A DNA stretch of 64,000 bases, taken from the NCBI RefSeq assembly GCF_021653975.1, contig NZ_JAJKFK010000005.1, positions 495,696 through 559,695 on the forward strand, given 5' to 3'. The notes under the pieces were generated by a model. It saw only the letters and a program-made list of their open reading frames with translations. It ran no database searches and was not told the origin of the DNA. This document shows, piece after piece, positions 53,371-63,194 of this stretch. Numbering within the stretch: the stretch's first letter is position 1; each line of letters starts with the position of its first letter. The stretch is from Amycolatopsis sp. GM8. GTDB taxonomy: Bacteria > Actinomycetota > Actinomycetes > Mycobacteriales > Pseudonocardiaceae. The position numbers and the translations under genes are program-made.

Positions 53371-53492
53371 AACTCGCCGTCCTGGGCGTCGAACTCAGGA
53401 TCGCGAACGTCGGACTCGCCGTCGCGAGTGTCGGACTCGCCGTCCTGGGCGTCGGACTCGGGGTCGTGGGGGTCGGACTCGCGGTTACCAGG
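53367..53492. repeat. Six 21-bp tandem repeats
   Basis: Units begin at 53367, 53388, 53409, 53430, 53451 and 53472. The consensus is GTCGGACTCGCCGTCCTGGGC; units 3 and 4 share the first 15 bases and unit 1 and 4 differ by two near the start. The array runs from the stop of the monooxygenase gene into the stop of the methyltransferase gene, so it fills the convergent gap. As the period is a multiple of 3 one frame stays open (VGLAVLG-type heptapeptide), but there is no start. Confidence 0.85.
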
Positions 53493-54219
53493 TGGAGGCG
53501 ATCTTGCGGCGCAGGCGCGTCGGGAGCAGCGGCGGCGGGGTGCGGACCTTCTCCTCGCCCACCACCTGGAACAGGCCGCGGCGGTCGGTCATGTCACCGC
53601 GACCGCTGGGGTGGCGGCCGAACAGGCCGATCAGCGCGAGCCGGGTGCCGGTCTCGTCCGCCCATTCGGTCAGCGCGCGCATTTCGGCCGGGTCCTCGCC
53701 GAGCAGCTCGTCGAACAGCAGCAGGCTGCCCGGGCGCAGCAGCGGGGTCAGCCACTTCAGCGCGGTGACGGTGGAGCTGTACAGGTCGGCGTCGAGGTGC
53801 GCGAGGCTGACCGTGCCGACCTCCTTCGCCAGCTCCGGTGTGAGGGTGTCGTCGAAGTAGCCCTTGACGATCCGCACGCCGGTCAGCCGCGGCACGGCGG
53901 TCTTGAACGTGCCGGCCTTGAGGTGCTCGTAGTCCTCGGCGAGCCCTTCGAACGAGTCGCAGGCGAAGATCCGCTTGCGCCGTCCCGGATTCCACACCCG
54001 GGCGTTCCACAGCTCGTCACGGATGACCCGCGTCGAATGGCCCTGCCAGGTGCCGAACTCGACGATGTTCCCGGGAACATCGCGGGAGATCGCCACGGAC
54101 ATCTCGAGGACCTGGGCCCGGGTGGGATATGCGATGTGTCCCTTTCCGGTCGCCCAGTCACCGGGCTCGCCCACGACCAGGGAATTCAGGAAGTCCGACG
54201 TACGCTCGGGAATCGTCAC
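53485..54219 (-). CDS. TylF/macrocin-type O-methyltransferase-like protein
   Basis: About 244 residues. NIVEFGTWQGHSTRVIRDE is the AdoMet-binding turn; ACDSFEGLAEDYEHL, AHLDADLYSSTVTALKWL and LLLFDELLGEDPAE are family motifs, with Asp pairs that bind metal in TylF/NovP enzymes. I chose GTG 54219 (MTIPERTSDF); a TTG seven codons upstream is possible. It is a single gene with no sugar or antibiotic cluster around it, so the substrate is unknown. Confidence 0.82.
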   Translation of the reverse strand: MTIPERTSDFLNSLVVGEPGDWATGKGHIAYPTRAQVLEMSVAISRDVPGNIVEFGTWQGHSTRVIRDELWNARVWNPGRRKRIFACDSFEGLAEDYEHLKAGTFKTAVPRLTGVRIVKGYFDDTLTPELAKEVGTVSLAHLDADLYSSTVTALKWLTPLLRPGSLLLFDELLGEDPAEMRALTEWADETGTRLALIGLFGRHPSGRGDMTDRRGLFQVVGEEKVRTPPPLLPTRLRRKIASTW

Positions 54220-54286
54220 GGGCGCGAGCTTAGAGGACAAGCCGATCGGGCGGGCGCCGGGTGCGTGTTCGGAATCCGACGATGCG

Positions 54287-55045
54287 TTATGCCTTCTGGG
54301 CCGGGTTCGTCAGCGTGCCGATGCCCTCGATCGTGATCGACACGGACTGGCCGTCGGTCATCGGGCCGACGCCCTCGGGGGTGCCGGTGAGGATCACGTC
54401 ACCGGGCAGCAGCGTCATCACGCCGGACACGAACTCGACCAGCTCGGGGATCTTGTGGATCAGCAGCGAGGTGCGCGAGTTCTGCTTGACCTCACCGTTC
54501 AGCTCGGTCCGCAGCGCGAGGTCCGAGGCGTCGATCGAGGTCTCGATCCACGGGCCGAGCGGGCAGAACGTGTCGTAACCCTTGGCCCGGCCCCACTGCC
54601 CGTCGGCCTTCTGCAGATCGCGGGCGCTGACGTCGTTGGCGATCGTGTAACCGAGGATGACGCTCGCGGCACGCGCGGCCGGCACGTTCTTCACCGGCTG
54701 GCCGATCACGATCGCGAGCTCGCCCTCGAAGTCGACCCGCTCGGACTCGGCGGGCAGCTTGATGGCCGCGTTCGGGCCGATCACACTCGTCGACGGCTTG
54801 AGGAAGGTCATCGGCGAGGCGGGCACCTCGTTGCCGAACTCCGCCGCGTGCGCCGCGTAGTTCCGCCCGACCGCGATCACCTTCGACGGCAGGATCGGGG
54901 CGAGCAGCCGGACGTCGGCCAGTGGCCAGCGCTTACCGGTGAAGTTGGGGTTGCCGAAGGGATGTTCCGCGATCTCGAGGACCTCGTCCCCTTCGATCGA
55001 CGCGAACGCGACACCACCGGCATGAGCAATCCGAGCTAACCGCAC
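54287..55045 (-). CDS. Fumarylacetoacetate hydrolase-family protein
   Basis: 252 residues from GTG 55045. VIAVGRNYAAHAAEFGNEVP and VDFEGELAIVIG (metal-binding Glu pair), GYTIANDVSARDLQ, and DVILTGTPEGVGP are the FAH signature. Family members hydrolyse C-C bonds of, or decarboxylate, oxo-acids such as oxaloacetate or acylpyruvates. It is 22 bp downstream of cimA, same strand, so may be co-transcribed; link to branched-chain amino acids is not established. Confidence 0.9.
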   Translation of the reverse strand: MRLARIAHAGGVAFASIEGDEVLEIAEHPFGNPNFTGKRWPLADVRLLAPILPSKVIAVGRNYAAHAAEFGNEVPASPMTFLKPSTSVIGPNAAIKLPAESERVDFEGELAIVIGQPVKNVPAARAASVILGYTIANDVSARDLQKADGQWGRAKGYDTFCPLGPWIETSIDASDLALRTELNGEVKQNSRTSLLIHKIPELVEFVSGVMTLLPGDVILTGTPEGVGPMTDGQSVSITIEGIGTLTNPAQKA

Positions 55046-55067
55046 GAACCCACCCTAGCAACAAAGC

Positions 55068-56672
55068 TCAGCCGCGCAGGTTCTTGTGCACCAGGGCGTC
55101 GCACATCGCGAGCCAGCTGGCCTCCACGATGTTGGGGTGCACGCCGACCGTCGTCCACTCGCGATCGCCGTCGCTGGACTGCAGCAGCACGCGCGTGGTC
55201 GCGTCCGTGCCGGGGTGCCCGGCGAGAATGCGCACCTTGTAGTCGGCCAGCTCCACAGTGTCCAACCAGGACAGATACGGCAGCAAAGCCTTGCGCAGCG
55301 CGGCATCCAGCGCGTGCACCGGGCCGTTGCCCTCCGCGGTCTGGATCACCCGCTCGCCCTTGACGTGCACCTTGACGGTCGCCTCGGAGATCACCTCGCC
55401 GTCGCCGCGGTGGTCCAGGACCACCCGGTAGGACTCCAAAGTGAACGGTGTGTCGTCGAGGCTCTCCCCGGCTTCCTTGCGCAGCAACAACTCCAGCGAA
55501 GCGTCGGCGGCCTCGAAGGACCAGCCCTCGGCCTCCAGCCGCTTCACCTTGGCCACGGCGCTGGTGAGCGCCTCAGGCCGGCCGGCAAGGTCCACCCCGA
55601 GCTCACGTCCCTTGAGCTCCAGGCTGGCCCTGCCGGCCATCTCGGTGACCAGGACCCGCATGTCGTTGCCGACGGTCGATGGATCGATGTGGTTGTACAA
55701 CAACGGATCCACCTTGATCGCGCTCGCGTGCAGCCCCGCCTTGTGGGCGAAGGCCGATGCCCCGACGTAGGCCTGGTGGGTGTCGGGGGCGATGTTCGCG
55801 ATTTCGGCAAGGGCATGGGAGACGCGGGTCAGCTCGGCGGGTCCACCGGTCGGGAGGACCGCCATCCCGAGCTTGGCCACGAGGTTTCCCGTCACGGCGA
55901 ACAGATCGGCGTTGCCGGCCCGCTCCCCGTAACCGTTCGCGGTGCACTGCACATGTGTCGCGCCGGCCTGTACCGCCGCGATGCTGTTGGCCACCGCGCA
56001 GGACGTGTCGTCCTGGCAGTGGATACCGAGCCGGAAACCGGTGCGCGCCTTGACTTCGCGCACCGTCTCGGCGAGATCGAGCGGCAGCTGGCCGCCGTTG
56101 GTGTCGCACAGCACGACCACGTCGGCACCGGCGTTCGCACCGGCGTCGAGGACGCGCAGCGCGGTGTCCGGGTCGTAGCCGTAACCGTCGAAGAAGTGTT
56201 CCGCGTCAAGGAAAACCCGCCGTCCCTCGCGGACGAGGAACGAGACGGTGTCGGAGACCATCGCACACGCCTCGTCGACGTCGACCCGGAGCGCGCGCTC
56301 GATGTGGCGGCGGTCGGACTTCGCGACAAGCGTCACGACCGGAGTCCGCGCGTCGAGCAGGGCCCGCACCTGTGCGTCGTTTTCCGCTGTGTTGCCGGCT
56401 TTCCGGGTGGCGCCGAACGCGACGAGTACCGCGTGCCGCAAGGAAAGTTCGCCGGCGGCGGCCCGCGCGAAGAATTCGGTGTCCTTGGGCAATGCGCCCG
56501 GCCAGCCACCTTCGATGAAGCCCACGCCCAATTCGTCGAGGAGCCGGGCGACCGCGAGCTTGTCGGTCACCGAGTACGAGATCCCCTCGCGCTGCGCGCC
56601 GTCGCGCAGGGTCGTGTCGTAGAGGTGGAACTCGTCGCCGAGTGGGGTACCGGCGGGCTCGGTGCGGATCAC
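55068..56672 (-). CDS. cimA: (R)-citramalate synthase
   Basis: 534 residues from GTG 56672. HLYDTTLRDGAQREGISYS is the catalytic start of the isopropylmalate/citramalate synthase family, GIHCQDDTSCAVANS the metal site, ANGYGERAGNADLF the third motif, and the C-terminus is a LeuA-type allosteric domain (TVKVHVKGERVIQTAEGNG, quoted in part). Length and the long spacing before the allosteric domain fit CimA rather than LeuA. It condenses acetyl-CoA and pyruvate, opening the threonine-independent route to isoleucine. It is preceded by a leader peptide and attenuator. Confidence 0.9.
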   Translation of the reverse strand: MIRTEPAGTPLGDEFHLYDTTLRDGAQREGISYSVTDKLAVARLLDELGVGFIEGGWPGALPKDTEFFARAAAGELSLRHAVLVAFGATRKAGNTAENDAQVRALLDARTPVVTLVAKSDRRHIERALRVDVDEACAMVSDTVSFLVREGRRVFLDAEHFFDGYGYDPDTALRVLDAGANAGADVVVLCDTNGGQLPLDLAETVREVKARTGFRLGIHCQDDTSCAVANSIAAVQAGATHVQCTANGYGERAGNADLFAVTGNLVAKLGMAVLPTGGPAELTRVSHALAEIANIAPDTHQAYVGASAFAHKAGLHASAIKVDPLLYNHIDPSTVGNDMRVLVTEMAGRASLELKGRELGVDLAGRPEALTSAVAKVKRLEAEGWSFEAADASLELLLRKEAGESLDDTPFTLESYRVVLDHRGDGEVISEATVKVHVKGERVIQTAEGNGPVHALDAALRKALLPYLSWLDTVELADYKVRILAGHPGTDATTRVLLQSSDGDREWTTVGVHPNIVEASWLAMCDALVHKNLRG

Positions 56673-56703
56673 GATCGTCTCCTCGAACTGCTTGAAGGCA
56701 AAG

Positions 56704-56770
56704 AAAAAACCTCCCGCAGGGTGCGAGAGGTTTGCGCGCCGGTGTCCGATGCGGACACTACCCGGCGCGC
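56704..56770 (-). promoter_or_regulatory. Transcription attenuator upstream of cimA
   Basis: On the minus strand, after the leader stop: arms GCGCGCCGG (56770-56762 region) and CCGGCGCGC (56742-56734) form a perfect 9-bp stem around the small hairpin TGTCCG-CAT-CGGACA (56757-56743). Then AACCTCTCGC-ACCCT-GCGGGAGGTT (56732-56708) makes a 10-bp stem with one G-T pair, running into TTTTTTC: a rho-independent terminator 32 bases before the cimA start. The first arm lies in the last leader codons, so ribosome position should affect folding. Confidence 0.75.
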
Positions 56771-56802
56771 CTGCCGATAATGATCACGGCGTACGAAGTC
56801 AT
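56758..56802 (-). CDS. cimA leader peptide (Val-Ile-Ile-Ile)
   Basis: A 14-residue frame, MTSYAVIIIGRRAG, with codons GTG ATC ATT ATC in a row and stop TAG at 56758. The -10-like CATAGT lies six bases before the ATG, so the transcript is probably leaderless, as known for other actinobacterial amino-acid leader peptides. Stalling at Ile codons when Ile-tRNA is short would report on the pathway's end product. Confidence 0.75.
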   Translation of the reverse strand: MTSYAVIIIGRRAG

Positions 56803-56857
56803 GAATCCACTATGCCACACACACGCCGGGCGCGGAACCCGGCGGGTGCGCGGAAAC

Positions 56858-57901
56858 TCAGGCGGCGGGGCGGGTGTTGGAAGAGACGAGCGCGGCGAGC
56901 CGGTCGCCGATCGCGTGCGTCGAACCGGGATTCGCCTGGTCACGGGTGGCCAGGTCGAAGGCGACCGACGCCTCGATCCGGCGGGCCGCCTCACGCTGGC
57001 CGACGTGGTCCAGCAGCAGCGAGACCGACAGCACAGCGGCGGTCGGGTCGGCCAGGCCCTGGCCCGCGATGTCCGGCGCGCTGCCGTGCACCGGCTCGAA
57101 CATGCTCGGGTTGCGGCGGGTGATGTCGAGGTTTCCGCTGGCCGCGAGCCCGATGCCGCCGGTGACCGCGGCGGCCAGGTCGGTGATGATGTCGCCGAAG
57201 AGGTTGTCGGTGACGATCACGTCGAACCGTGACGGGTCGGTCACCAGGTGAATCGTCGCGGCGTCGATATGCGAGTACGCGACGGTGACGTCGGGGTGCT
57301 CGAGCGAGACCTCTTCGACGATCCGCGACCACAGCGAACCGGCGTGCAGCAGCACGTTCGTCTTGTGCACCAGCGTCAGGTGCTTGCGCGGGCGCTCCTC
57401 CGCGCGGTTGAACGCGTCGGCGACGACCCGGCGGATCCCGAACGCGGTGTTGACGCTGACCTCGGTCGCGATCTCGTGCTCGGTGTCCTTGCGCAGCAGG
57501 CCGCCGTTGCCCGCGTACAGCCCTTCGGTGCCTTCGCGGACGACGAGCATGTCGATCTCGGTGGAGCTGTCGGCGAGCGGGCCGCGCACCCCCGGGTACA
57601 GCCGCGCCGGCCGCAGGTTGACGTGGTGGTCGAGCTCGAACCGCAGGCGCAGCAGCAGGCCGCGCTCCAGGATGCCGCTCGGCACGCTCGGATCGCCGAC
57701 TGCGCCGAGCAGGATCGCGTCCTGCTGGCGCAGCTCGCCGAGCACGGACTCGGGCAGCAGTTCCCCGGTCGAGTGCCAGCGGGCGGCACCCAGGTCGTAG
57801 GTAGTGGTTTCCACACCAGGCGCGACTTCGGCCAGTACCTTGAGCGCCTCGGAGATCACTTCAGGTCCGATCCCATCTCCTGGGATCACCGCGAGTCGCA
57901 T
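56858..57901 (-). CDS. leuB: 3-isopropylmalate dehydrogenase
   Basis: 347 residues from ATG 57901 (GGAGGTG upstream). [18 protein letters not shown] start, [15 protein letters not shown] substrate Arg region, [29 protein letters not shown] metal-site Asps, [23 protein letters not shown]-binding motif in two parts. It oxidises and decarboxylates 3-isopropylmalate (leucine) and, in the citramalate route, citramalate-derived methylmalate, which fits its position just upstream of cimA. Gap of 55 bp to the cimA leader. Confidence 0.95.
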   Translation of the reverse strand: MRLAVIPGDGIGPEVISEALKVLAEVAPGVETTTYDLGAARWHSTGELLPESVLGELRQQDAILLGAVGDPSVPSGILERGLLLRLRFELDHHVNLRPARLYPGVRGPLADSSTEIDMLVVREGTEGLYAGNGGLLRKDTEHEIATEVSVNTAFGIRRVVADAFNRAEERPRKHLTLVHKTNVLLHAGSLWSRIVEEVSLEHPDVTVAYSHIDAATIHLVTDPSRFDVIVTDNLFGDIITDLAAAVTGGIGLAASGNLDITRRNPSMFEPVHGSAPDIAGQGLADPTAAVLSVSLLLDHVGQREAARRIEASVAFDLATRDQANPGSTHAIGDRLAALVSSNTRPAA

Positions 57902-58064
57902 CCAGACACCTCCGTCGACCAGTGCGGTGAGGTCCGTCGAGCCCCATTCGCACGAAAACTGCTGCGACGGGGAGGTTACCGGGCGTTGCCAATCAGTCGA
58001 AGCGGCACCACCCTTATGCCGTAACTTCCCACGGCACGAGACACTCGAACGGGTGGGTGAAGGG

Positions 58065-58080
58065 ACGCCCCAACGGGCGT
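58065..58080 (-). terminator. Hairpin after the subtilase gene
   Basis: ACGCCC-CAAC-GGGCGT, a perfect 6-bp stem 22 bases beyond the subtilase stop. Short, without a T-tract, so weak. The rest of 57902-58101 is leader of leuB; nothing else is evident. Confidence 0.4.
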
Positions 58081-58101
58081 GCGGCGCCCCTCCACACCGA
58101 C

Positions 58102-61100
58102 TCAGCGCAAATTGATCACCTGTGCGCGCGACCCCGTCCCGTTGTGGTGCTCGATCGCGAGCAGGCCGTCGCCGGTGTCCGCCGCCGCGGCCGCCGGGTT
58201 GCGGGTGACCAGCAGCTGGCCGCCCGGTTTCGCGGTGTACACCAGCGCCGGGCCGCCCGAGCCCTGGATGGTGTAACCGGGCGCGAGCGGATCGAACGAC
58301 AACGGCGTGCTCACCGCGTCGATGATCGAGTTCGGGCTGCCCGGCGCCGGGTAGTAACCGGCCACGCCGACGGTGTAGCTGATCCGGTGGCTCGCGGCCG
58401 CCGGGTCGATACCGAGCGCGGTGAGGCTGACCGGCAGCACCACCACGTTCGTGTCGAACACGTTCGTGTCCACATCACCGAGCTGGCCGTTCACCGCCGC
58501 CAGGCCCACCGACGGTTCACCGGCGACGTTCAGGTTCACCGTGTTGACCAGCAGCACGTCCGTGCCGGTCGCCTTCGTGACGTAGCTTTCGAAGTCCGGC
58601 CGGCCGTCCCCCGTGGTGTCGATGTCGACGAACGGGATCGTGTTGCTGCCCAGGTTCGCCCAGTCGCTCCAGGTCGCGATGCCGAACGCGAGCAGCGCGT
58701 CCTGCGGCGAGCCCGCCTGCTTCGCCGCCGGAGCCGTCGAAGCGACGCCGACGTAGTGCAGGTCGCCACCCTTGGCGGTGCCGTTGATCGTGCAGCCCTC
58801 GGTGAGATCGCCGCGGCACGGCGGCAGCTTGGGCGAGGTCGCCTGCAGCTCCAGCACGCTGATCAGCGACTGGTACCGCTGGCTGCCGCTGCCCTGGTCC
58901 AGACCACGACCGGACAGCCCGAGCACGGCCTGGTCACCGCTGAAGCCCAGCGAGTTCGGCACGGTGATCGCGGAAACCGGCTTCGGCGCCGCGTAGACCG
59001 GCACCCGCAGCGGGACGGCCCCGGCGAGCGGGGTGAACACGACGCGGCCCGAGGCGTCGGCGAGGAACTGCCGGGCAAGGTCCGCCTGCGCGGTCTGCAT
59101 CGTCGGGTCGATGATCTTGCGCAGCGCGGCCGGGTCGGTGATCTTCAGCGTGACCCGGACGAGCCCGGTCGCGTGCGGCACCAGCCGCACCGAGCTGGTG
59201 GACAGCGTGTACTGCACGCCGGGCAGCTGGTCGATCACCTGGTAGGCCACGTGGAAGTTGACCGCACGGTTGCCCTTGTTGACGACCTTGATCGTCTTGG
59301 TCAGCGACAGCGGCTTGCCCGCCTCGACCGTGCCGAAGCCGACGCTCACGGTGCCCGGGTCGTCGCTGACATAGGCCAGCACGGACGTGTCGAGCGCGGC
59401 CTTCGCGTCCAGCCGGCCGACGCCGACCCGTTGCGGCGCATACGTTTTCCCGCCCGCGGTGACGTCGTGGCCCGCCGTGTTCATCAGCGCGGCCTTGACC
59501 TCTTCCACCGTCCAGTCCCGATGCGCCTGGCGCACCAGGGCCGCGATGCCGGAGGTGTGCGGCGCGGCCATCGACGTGCCCGAGAGCACGGTCCGGTCGT
59601 TGCCGCTGCCGCGGAACGCCGACGAGATCGTGTCACCCGGCGCCGCCAGGTCCGGCTTCACCGCCGGGCCGCGCACACCGCGCGAGGTGAAGGAACTCGG
59701 CGAGTCCACAATGGACTGGTCGAAGGTCTGCAGGCTCGCCCGGCCGGCACCGTAGAGGCGGAGGGTCAGCGTGCCCGCGTCGAGCGCGGGCCGCACGGCC
59801 GTGGTCGCGGAGGCGGTGAACTGGAACATCGGGATGGCCGCGTTGCCCGCGATCCCGGCCGCGAAATGCTCCACACCGGACGAAAGCAGCACAGCCTTCG
59901 CCCCGGCCGCCTGCGCGTTGTTCGCCCGCGCGGCCGAACCGCAGGCGCGGGTCGCGTCGTTGTCGTCCCATTCGAGCCAGGCGTACTTGCCCGCCACGGC
60001 GGCCTTGTCGGCGGCGCTGTAGGCAGCACAGCCGTCGGCGTTCGCCGTGGACAGCTTCACCACGGAATTCGTCGCGTCGAGCGTGTCGTACCCGGTGTAG
60101 CTCTGGCTGTACTGACCGCCCTTGCGGCCCGCGAGGTTCGCGGGCGCCGTGACGTCGGCGGCGTCGCGCAGCACGGAGGCGTCGCGGGTGCTCGCCACGG
60201 TGAGCGCCTCGGGCGTGTTGCCCGGCGAACCGCCCACGTCGAACAGATCGCCACCGTTGCCGGCGGAGATCACCGACAGCACGCCATTTTTCGCGAGCTT
60301 GCGCACGAACAGCGAGTCCGGGTCGTCGGGCGCGCCGAAGTCACTGCCCAGCGACAGGTTCACGATGTCGAGGTGATCGGAGAAATCGCCGTCACCATTG
60401 GGATCCAGCGCCCAGTCCAGCGCCTGCGAGGTGACGTTCGTCGACCCCTCGCAGCCGAACACCTTGATCGCGTACAGCAGCGACTTCGGCGCCGTGCCGG
60501 GGCCGACCCGCATGGCGCCCAGCGAGTCGGCGGTCAGCTTCGCGTAGTCGCCGGTGAAGGTCTTCCCGTCCGCGCCGACGCCGAAGCCGCCGATGGTGCC
60601 GGCGACGTGCGTGCCGTGCTCGCCACAGGCCAGCGGGTTGGGGTCGGGCACCGGGTCGGGGGAACCCGACGTGCCCGCTGAGTCGTAGTCGTCGCCGACG
60701 AGGTCGGTGCCACCGGCGACCTTGGCCGACGGGAACAACGGGGTCGGCTTCGTCCGATCGACCGACTGGTACGCCTCTTTCGTGCCGGGGCCACCGAAGT
60801 CGGCGTGCGTGTAGTCGATGCCGTCGTCGATCACGCCGACCTTGACGCCGTCACCGAACCGGCCCGTCTGCTGCCACGCGGTGAGCGTGTTGGTCAGCTG
60901 CGCGGCGCTGGTGTTCTCGCGCTTCTTCGGCACGACCGTCCGGACGGCCACGACGTCCGGACGCTGCGCGATCTCCCGGATCTTCGCCGCGTCCGCCGTG
61001 ACGACCACACCGGAAATCGCGTTCGAAGTCTGGAAAAGCTTCTTGGTGCCCGCGTCGAGCGAGCGCAATTGGCCGAGCACCGCGTTCACCGCTCCGGTGA

Positions 61101-61401
61101 CGCCGGCCTTGGCGGAATTGGCCGCCTGCTTGGCTTTCTCGGTGCCACTCCCCTTCGCCTGCTCGGCGTTGAAGGCGTCGACCGCCGGCTGTGGTGCCAG
61201 TTCGATGAACGCCGTCGTCGTGCCGTGCGCGGCCGTGATGCGCTGGGACAGCTTGCCCACGAGGCCGGTCGCGTCCACCTTCGCGGTGGGAAGACCGGGC
61301 GCGAGCGCGTCCTCGGGTGCCGCACTGGCCGTGCCGACGACCGCGGCCGTCAAGGCGATGGCGAAAACGGCCGCGGAAGACCGCCGGGCCCAGGTTCTCA
61401 T
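58102..61401 (-). CDS. Secreted subtilisin-family (S8) serine protease
   Basis: 1099 residues. Signal peptide [18 protein letters not shown] with AxA cleavage near residue 27, an inhibitor-like propeptide ([14 protein letters not shown], to about 160), then the S8 domain: Asp192 in [10 protein letters not shown], His262 in [10 protein letters not shown], Ser in [12 protein letters not shown] (near 600). A PA-type insertion ([25 protein letters not shown], quoted in part) lies between His and Ser. The C-terminal 450 residues are beta-rich Fn3/DUF-type repeats. It degrades proteins outside the cell. The ATG follows a weak GAGAGGA site. Confidence 0.92.
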   Translation of the reverse strand: MRTWARRSSAAVFAIALTAAVVGTASAAPEDALAPGLPTAKVDATGLVGKLSQRITAAHGTTTAFIELAPQPAVDAFNAEQAKGSGTEKAKQAANSAKAGVTGAVNAVLGQLRSLDAGTKKLFQTSNAISGVVVTADAAKIREIAQRPDVVAVRTVVPKKRENTSAAQLTNTLTAWQQTGRFGDGVKVGVIDDGIDYTHADFGGPGTKEAYQSVDRTKPTPLFPSAKVAGGTDLVGDDYDSAGTSGSPDPVPDPNPLACGEHGTHVAGTIGGFGVGADGKTFTGDYAKLTADSLGAMRVGPGTAPKSLLYAIKVFGCEGSTNVTSQALDWALDPNGDGDFSDHLDIVNLSLGSDFGAPDDPDSLFVRKLAKNGVLSVISAGNGGDLFDVGGSPGNTPEALTVASTRDASVLRDAADVTAPANLAGRKGGQYSQSYTGYDTLDATNSVVKLSTANADGCAAYSAADKAAVAGKYAWLEWDDNDATRACGSAARANNAQAAGAKAVLLSSGVEHFAAGIAGNAAIPMFQFTASATTAVRPALDAGTLTLRLYGAGRASLQTFDQSIVDSPSSFTSRGVRGPAVKPDLAAPGDTISSAFRGSGNDRTVLSGTSMAAPHTSGIAALVRQAHRDWTVEEVKAALMNTAGHDVTAGGKTYAPQRVGVGRLDAKAALDTSVLAYVSDDPGTVSVGFGTVEAGKPLSLTKTIKVVNKGNRAVNFHVAYQVIDQLPGVQYTLSTSSVRLVPHATGLVRVTLKITDPAALRKIIDPTMQTAQADLARQFLADASGRVVFTPLAGAVPLRVPVYAAPKPVSAITVPNSLGFSGDQAVLGLSGRGLDQGSGSQRYQSLISVLELQATSPKLPPCRGDLTEGCTINGTAKGGDLHYVGVASTAPAAKQAGSPQDALLAFGIATWSDWANLGSNTIPFVDIDTTGDGRPDFESYVTKATGTDVLLVNTVNLNVAGEPSVGLAAVNGQLGDVDTNVFDTNVVVLPVSLTALGIDPAAASHRISYTVGVAGYYPAPGSPNSIIDAVSTPLSFDPLAPGYTIQGSGGPALVYTAKPGGQLLVTRNPAAAAADTGDGLLAIEHHNGTGSRAQVINLR

Positions 61402-61502
61402 CCGAGTCCTCTCCTGATCATGGCGAGGCAGCGAACTTAACCCGGAACCCGGCGGCCTTCTAGGGCGAAATGGAGGAATCCGACTTTTGTTGGGGAACCG
61501 TG

Positions 61503-63101
61503 TTATTCGAAAGTAACCGCGCGAATGGTCCGGGCGCCCACGGTCGCGGCGATCGGCTCCAGCAGGTGCGCGTCGACCTCGCGGTCCACCCGCAGCAGCA
61601 TCACGGCGTCGGTGCCGTCGGTGGTCTGGCTGATCTGCGCGGCCTCGATGTTGATCGAGGCCTCACCGAGCAGCGTGCCGACGCGGCCCATGATGCCCGG
61701 CCGGTCCGGGTACTCGAGCAGCAGCATGTTGCCCTCGGCGCGGATGTCGAAATGCCGGCCGTTGACCTCGACCAGCTTCTCGACCTCGCTCTTGCCGCTG
61801 ACCGAGCCCGAGACCGACACCGAGCTGCCGTCGCTGTGCACCGCGCGCACGGTCACCAGGCTCCGCCAGTTCGGGCTCTCCGTTTCGGTGACCAGCTCGA
61901 CGCCCACACCCAGCTCCTCGGCCAGCCGCGGCGCGTTCACGAACGTCACCTGGTCCTCGACCACGCCGGAGAACACCCCGCGCAGCGCGGCGAGCTGCAG
62001 CACCGACACGTCCTCACTGGACAGTTCGCCGCTCACCTTCACGGTGACCGACGAGGGCGCCTGCTGGCTCAGCGCCGACACCACAGTGCCGAGCTTCTGG
62101 GTCAGCGACAGGTACGGGCGCACCTCTTCGCCGACCGCGCCGCCGCCCGACACGTTCACCGCGTCCGGCACGAAGTCCCCGCGCAGCGCGAGGCGCACCG
62201 AGTGCGCGACGTCCGTGCCCGCGCGGTCCTGCGCCTCGGCCGTGGAGGCGCCCAGGTGCGGGGTGACCACGACGTTGGGCAGCTCGAACAGCGGGCTGGC
62301 CGTGGTGGGCTCGGTGACGAACACGTCGATCCCGGCGCCGCCGACATGGCCGCTGCGGATGGCGTCGGCCAGGGCCTCCTCGTCGATCAGCCCACCGCGC
62401 GCGGCGTTCACGATGATCACGCCCTGCTTGGTCTTCTTCAGCGCCTCGGCGTCGATGAGGCCCTTGGTCTCGGGCGTCTTCGGCAGGTGGATCGAGATCG
62501 CGTCGGCGCGGCTGAGCAGCTCGTCCAGGCTCAGCAGTTCGATACCCAGCTGCGCGGCGCGCGCGGCGGAGACGTACGGGTCGTAGGCGACGATCGTGGT
62601 GCCGAACGCGGCGAGGCGCTGCGAGACCAGCTGACCGATCTTGCCGAGGCCGATGACGCCGACGGTCTTGCCGTTGAGCTCGACCCCGGTGAAAGAGCTG
62701 CGCTTCCACTCGCCGCCGCGCAGGCTCTGGTCGGCGGCCGGCACGCGGCGGGCGACGGCGAGCAGCAGCGCGACGGCGTGCTCGGCGGCGGAGACGATGT
62801 TGGAAGTGGGCGCGTTGACGACGAGCACGCCGCGCGCGGTGGCCGCGGGCACATCGACGTTGTCCAGCCCGACACCGGCCCTGGCGACGACCTTGAGCTT
62901 GCTGGTCGCGCCGAACACCTCGGCGTTGACCTGGGTGGCGGATCGGACGAGCAGCGCGTCGGCGCTCTTCACCGCTTCCAGGAGCGCGGGGCGGTCGGTG
63001 CCGTCCACATGCCGGACCTCCACCTCATCGCCGAACACACTCAGCACGGAGGGCGCGAGCTTTTCGGCGAGCAGGACGACGGGCTTACTGGGGTTGGTCA
63101 C
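61503..63101 (-). CDS. serA: D-3-phosphoglycerate dehydrogenase
   Basis: 532 residues, the long form. VIGLGKIGQLVSQRL NAD turn, active-site Arg in VNAARGGLIDEEAL, Glu in the following helix, His in TPHLGASTAEAQDRAG, then an intervening domain and a C-terminal ACT domain (LLEYPDRPGIMGRVGTLLGE, quoted as one 20-residue motif) for serine feedback. It commits 3-phosphoglycerate to serine synthesis. Start ATG 63101 has GGGAGTCTGACTG before it. Confidence 0.96.
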   Translation of the reverse strand: MTNPSKPVVLLAEKLAPSVLSVFGDEVEVRHVDGTDRPALLEAVKSADALLVRSATQVNAEVFGATSKLKVVARAGVGLDNVDVPAATARGVLVVNAPTSNIVSAAEHAVALLLAVARRVPAADQSLRGGEWKRSSFTGVELNGKTVGVIGLGKIGQLVSQRLAAFGTTIVAYDPYVSAARAAQLGIELLSLDELLSRADAISIHLPKTPETKGLIDAEALKKTKQGVIIVNAARGGLIDEEALADAIRSGHVGGAGIDVFVTEPTTASPLFELPNVVVTPHLGASTAEAQDRAGTDVAHSVRLALRGDFVPDAVNVSGGGAVGEEVRPYLSLTQKLGTVVSALSQQAPSSVTVKVSGELSSEDVSVLQLAALRGVFSGVVEDQVTFVNAPRLAEELGVGVELVTETESPNWRSLVTVRAVHSDGSSVSVSGSVSGKSEVEKLVEVNGRHFDIRAEGNMLLLEYPDRPGIMGRVGTLLGEASINIEAAQISQTTDGTDAVMLLRVDREVDAHLLEPIAATVGARTIRAVTFE

Positions 63102-63194
63102 AGTCAGACTCCCAAAGAAGACGCAGCTCGGCGGATACCCCGGAGTCTAGTCACGTTGTTCACAGGATCGTTACCGGGCGCTAAATTCAGCAGC

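Noticed and set aside
53367-53492. CRISPR array
   Set aside because: Repeats are contiguous 21-bp units without spacers, and no cas genes are present.
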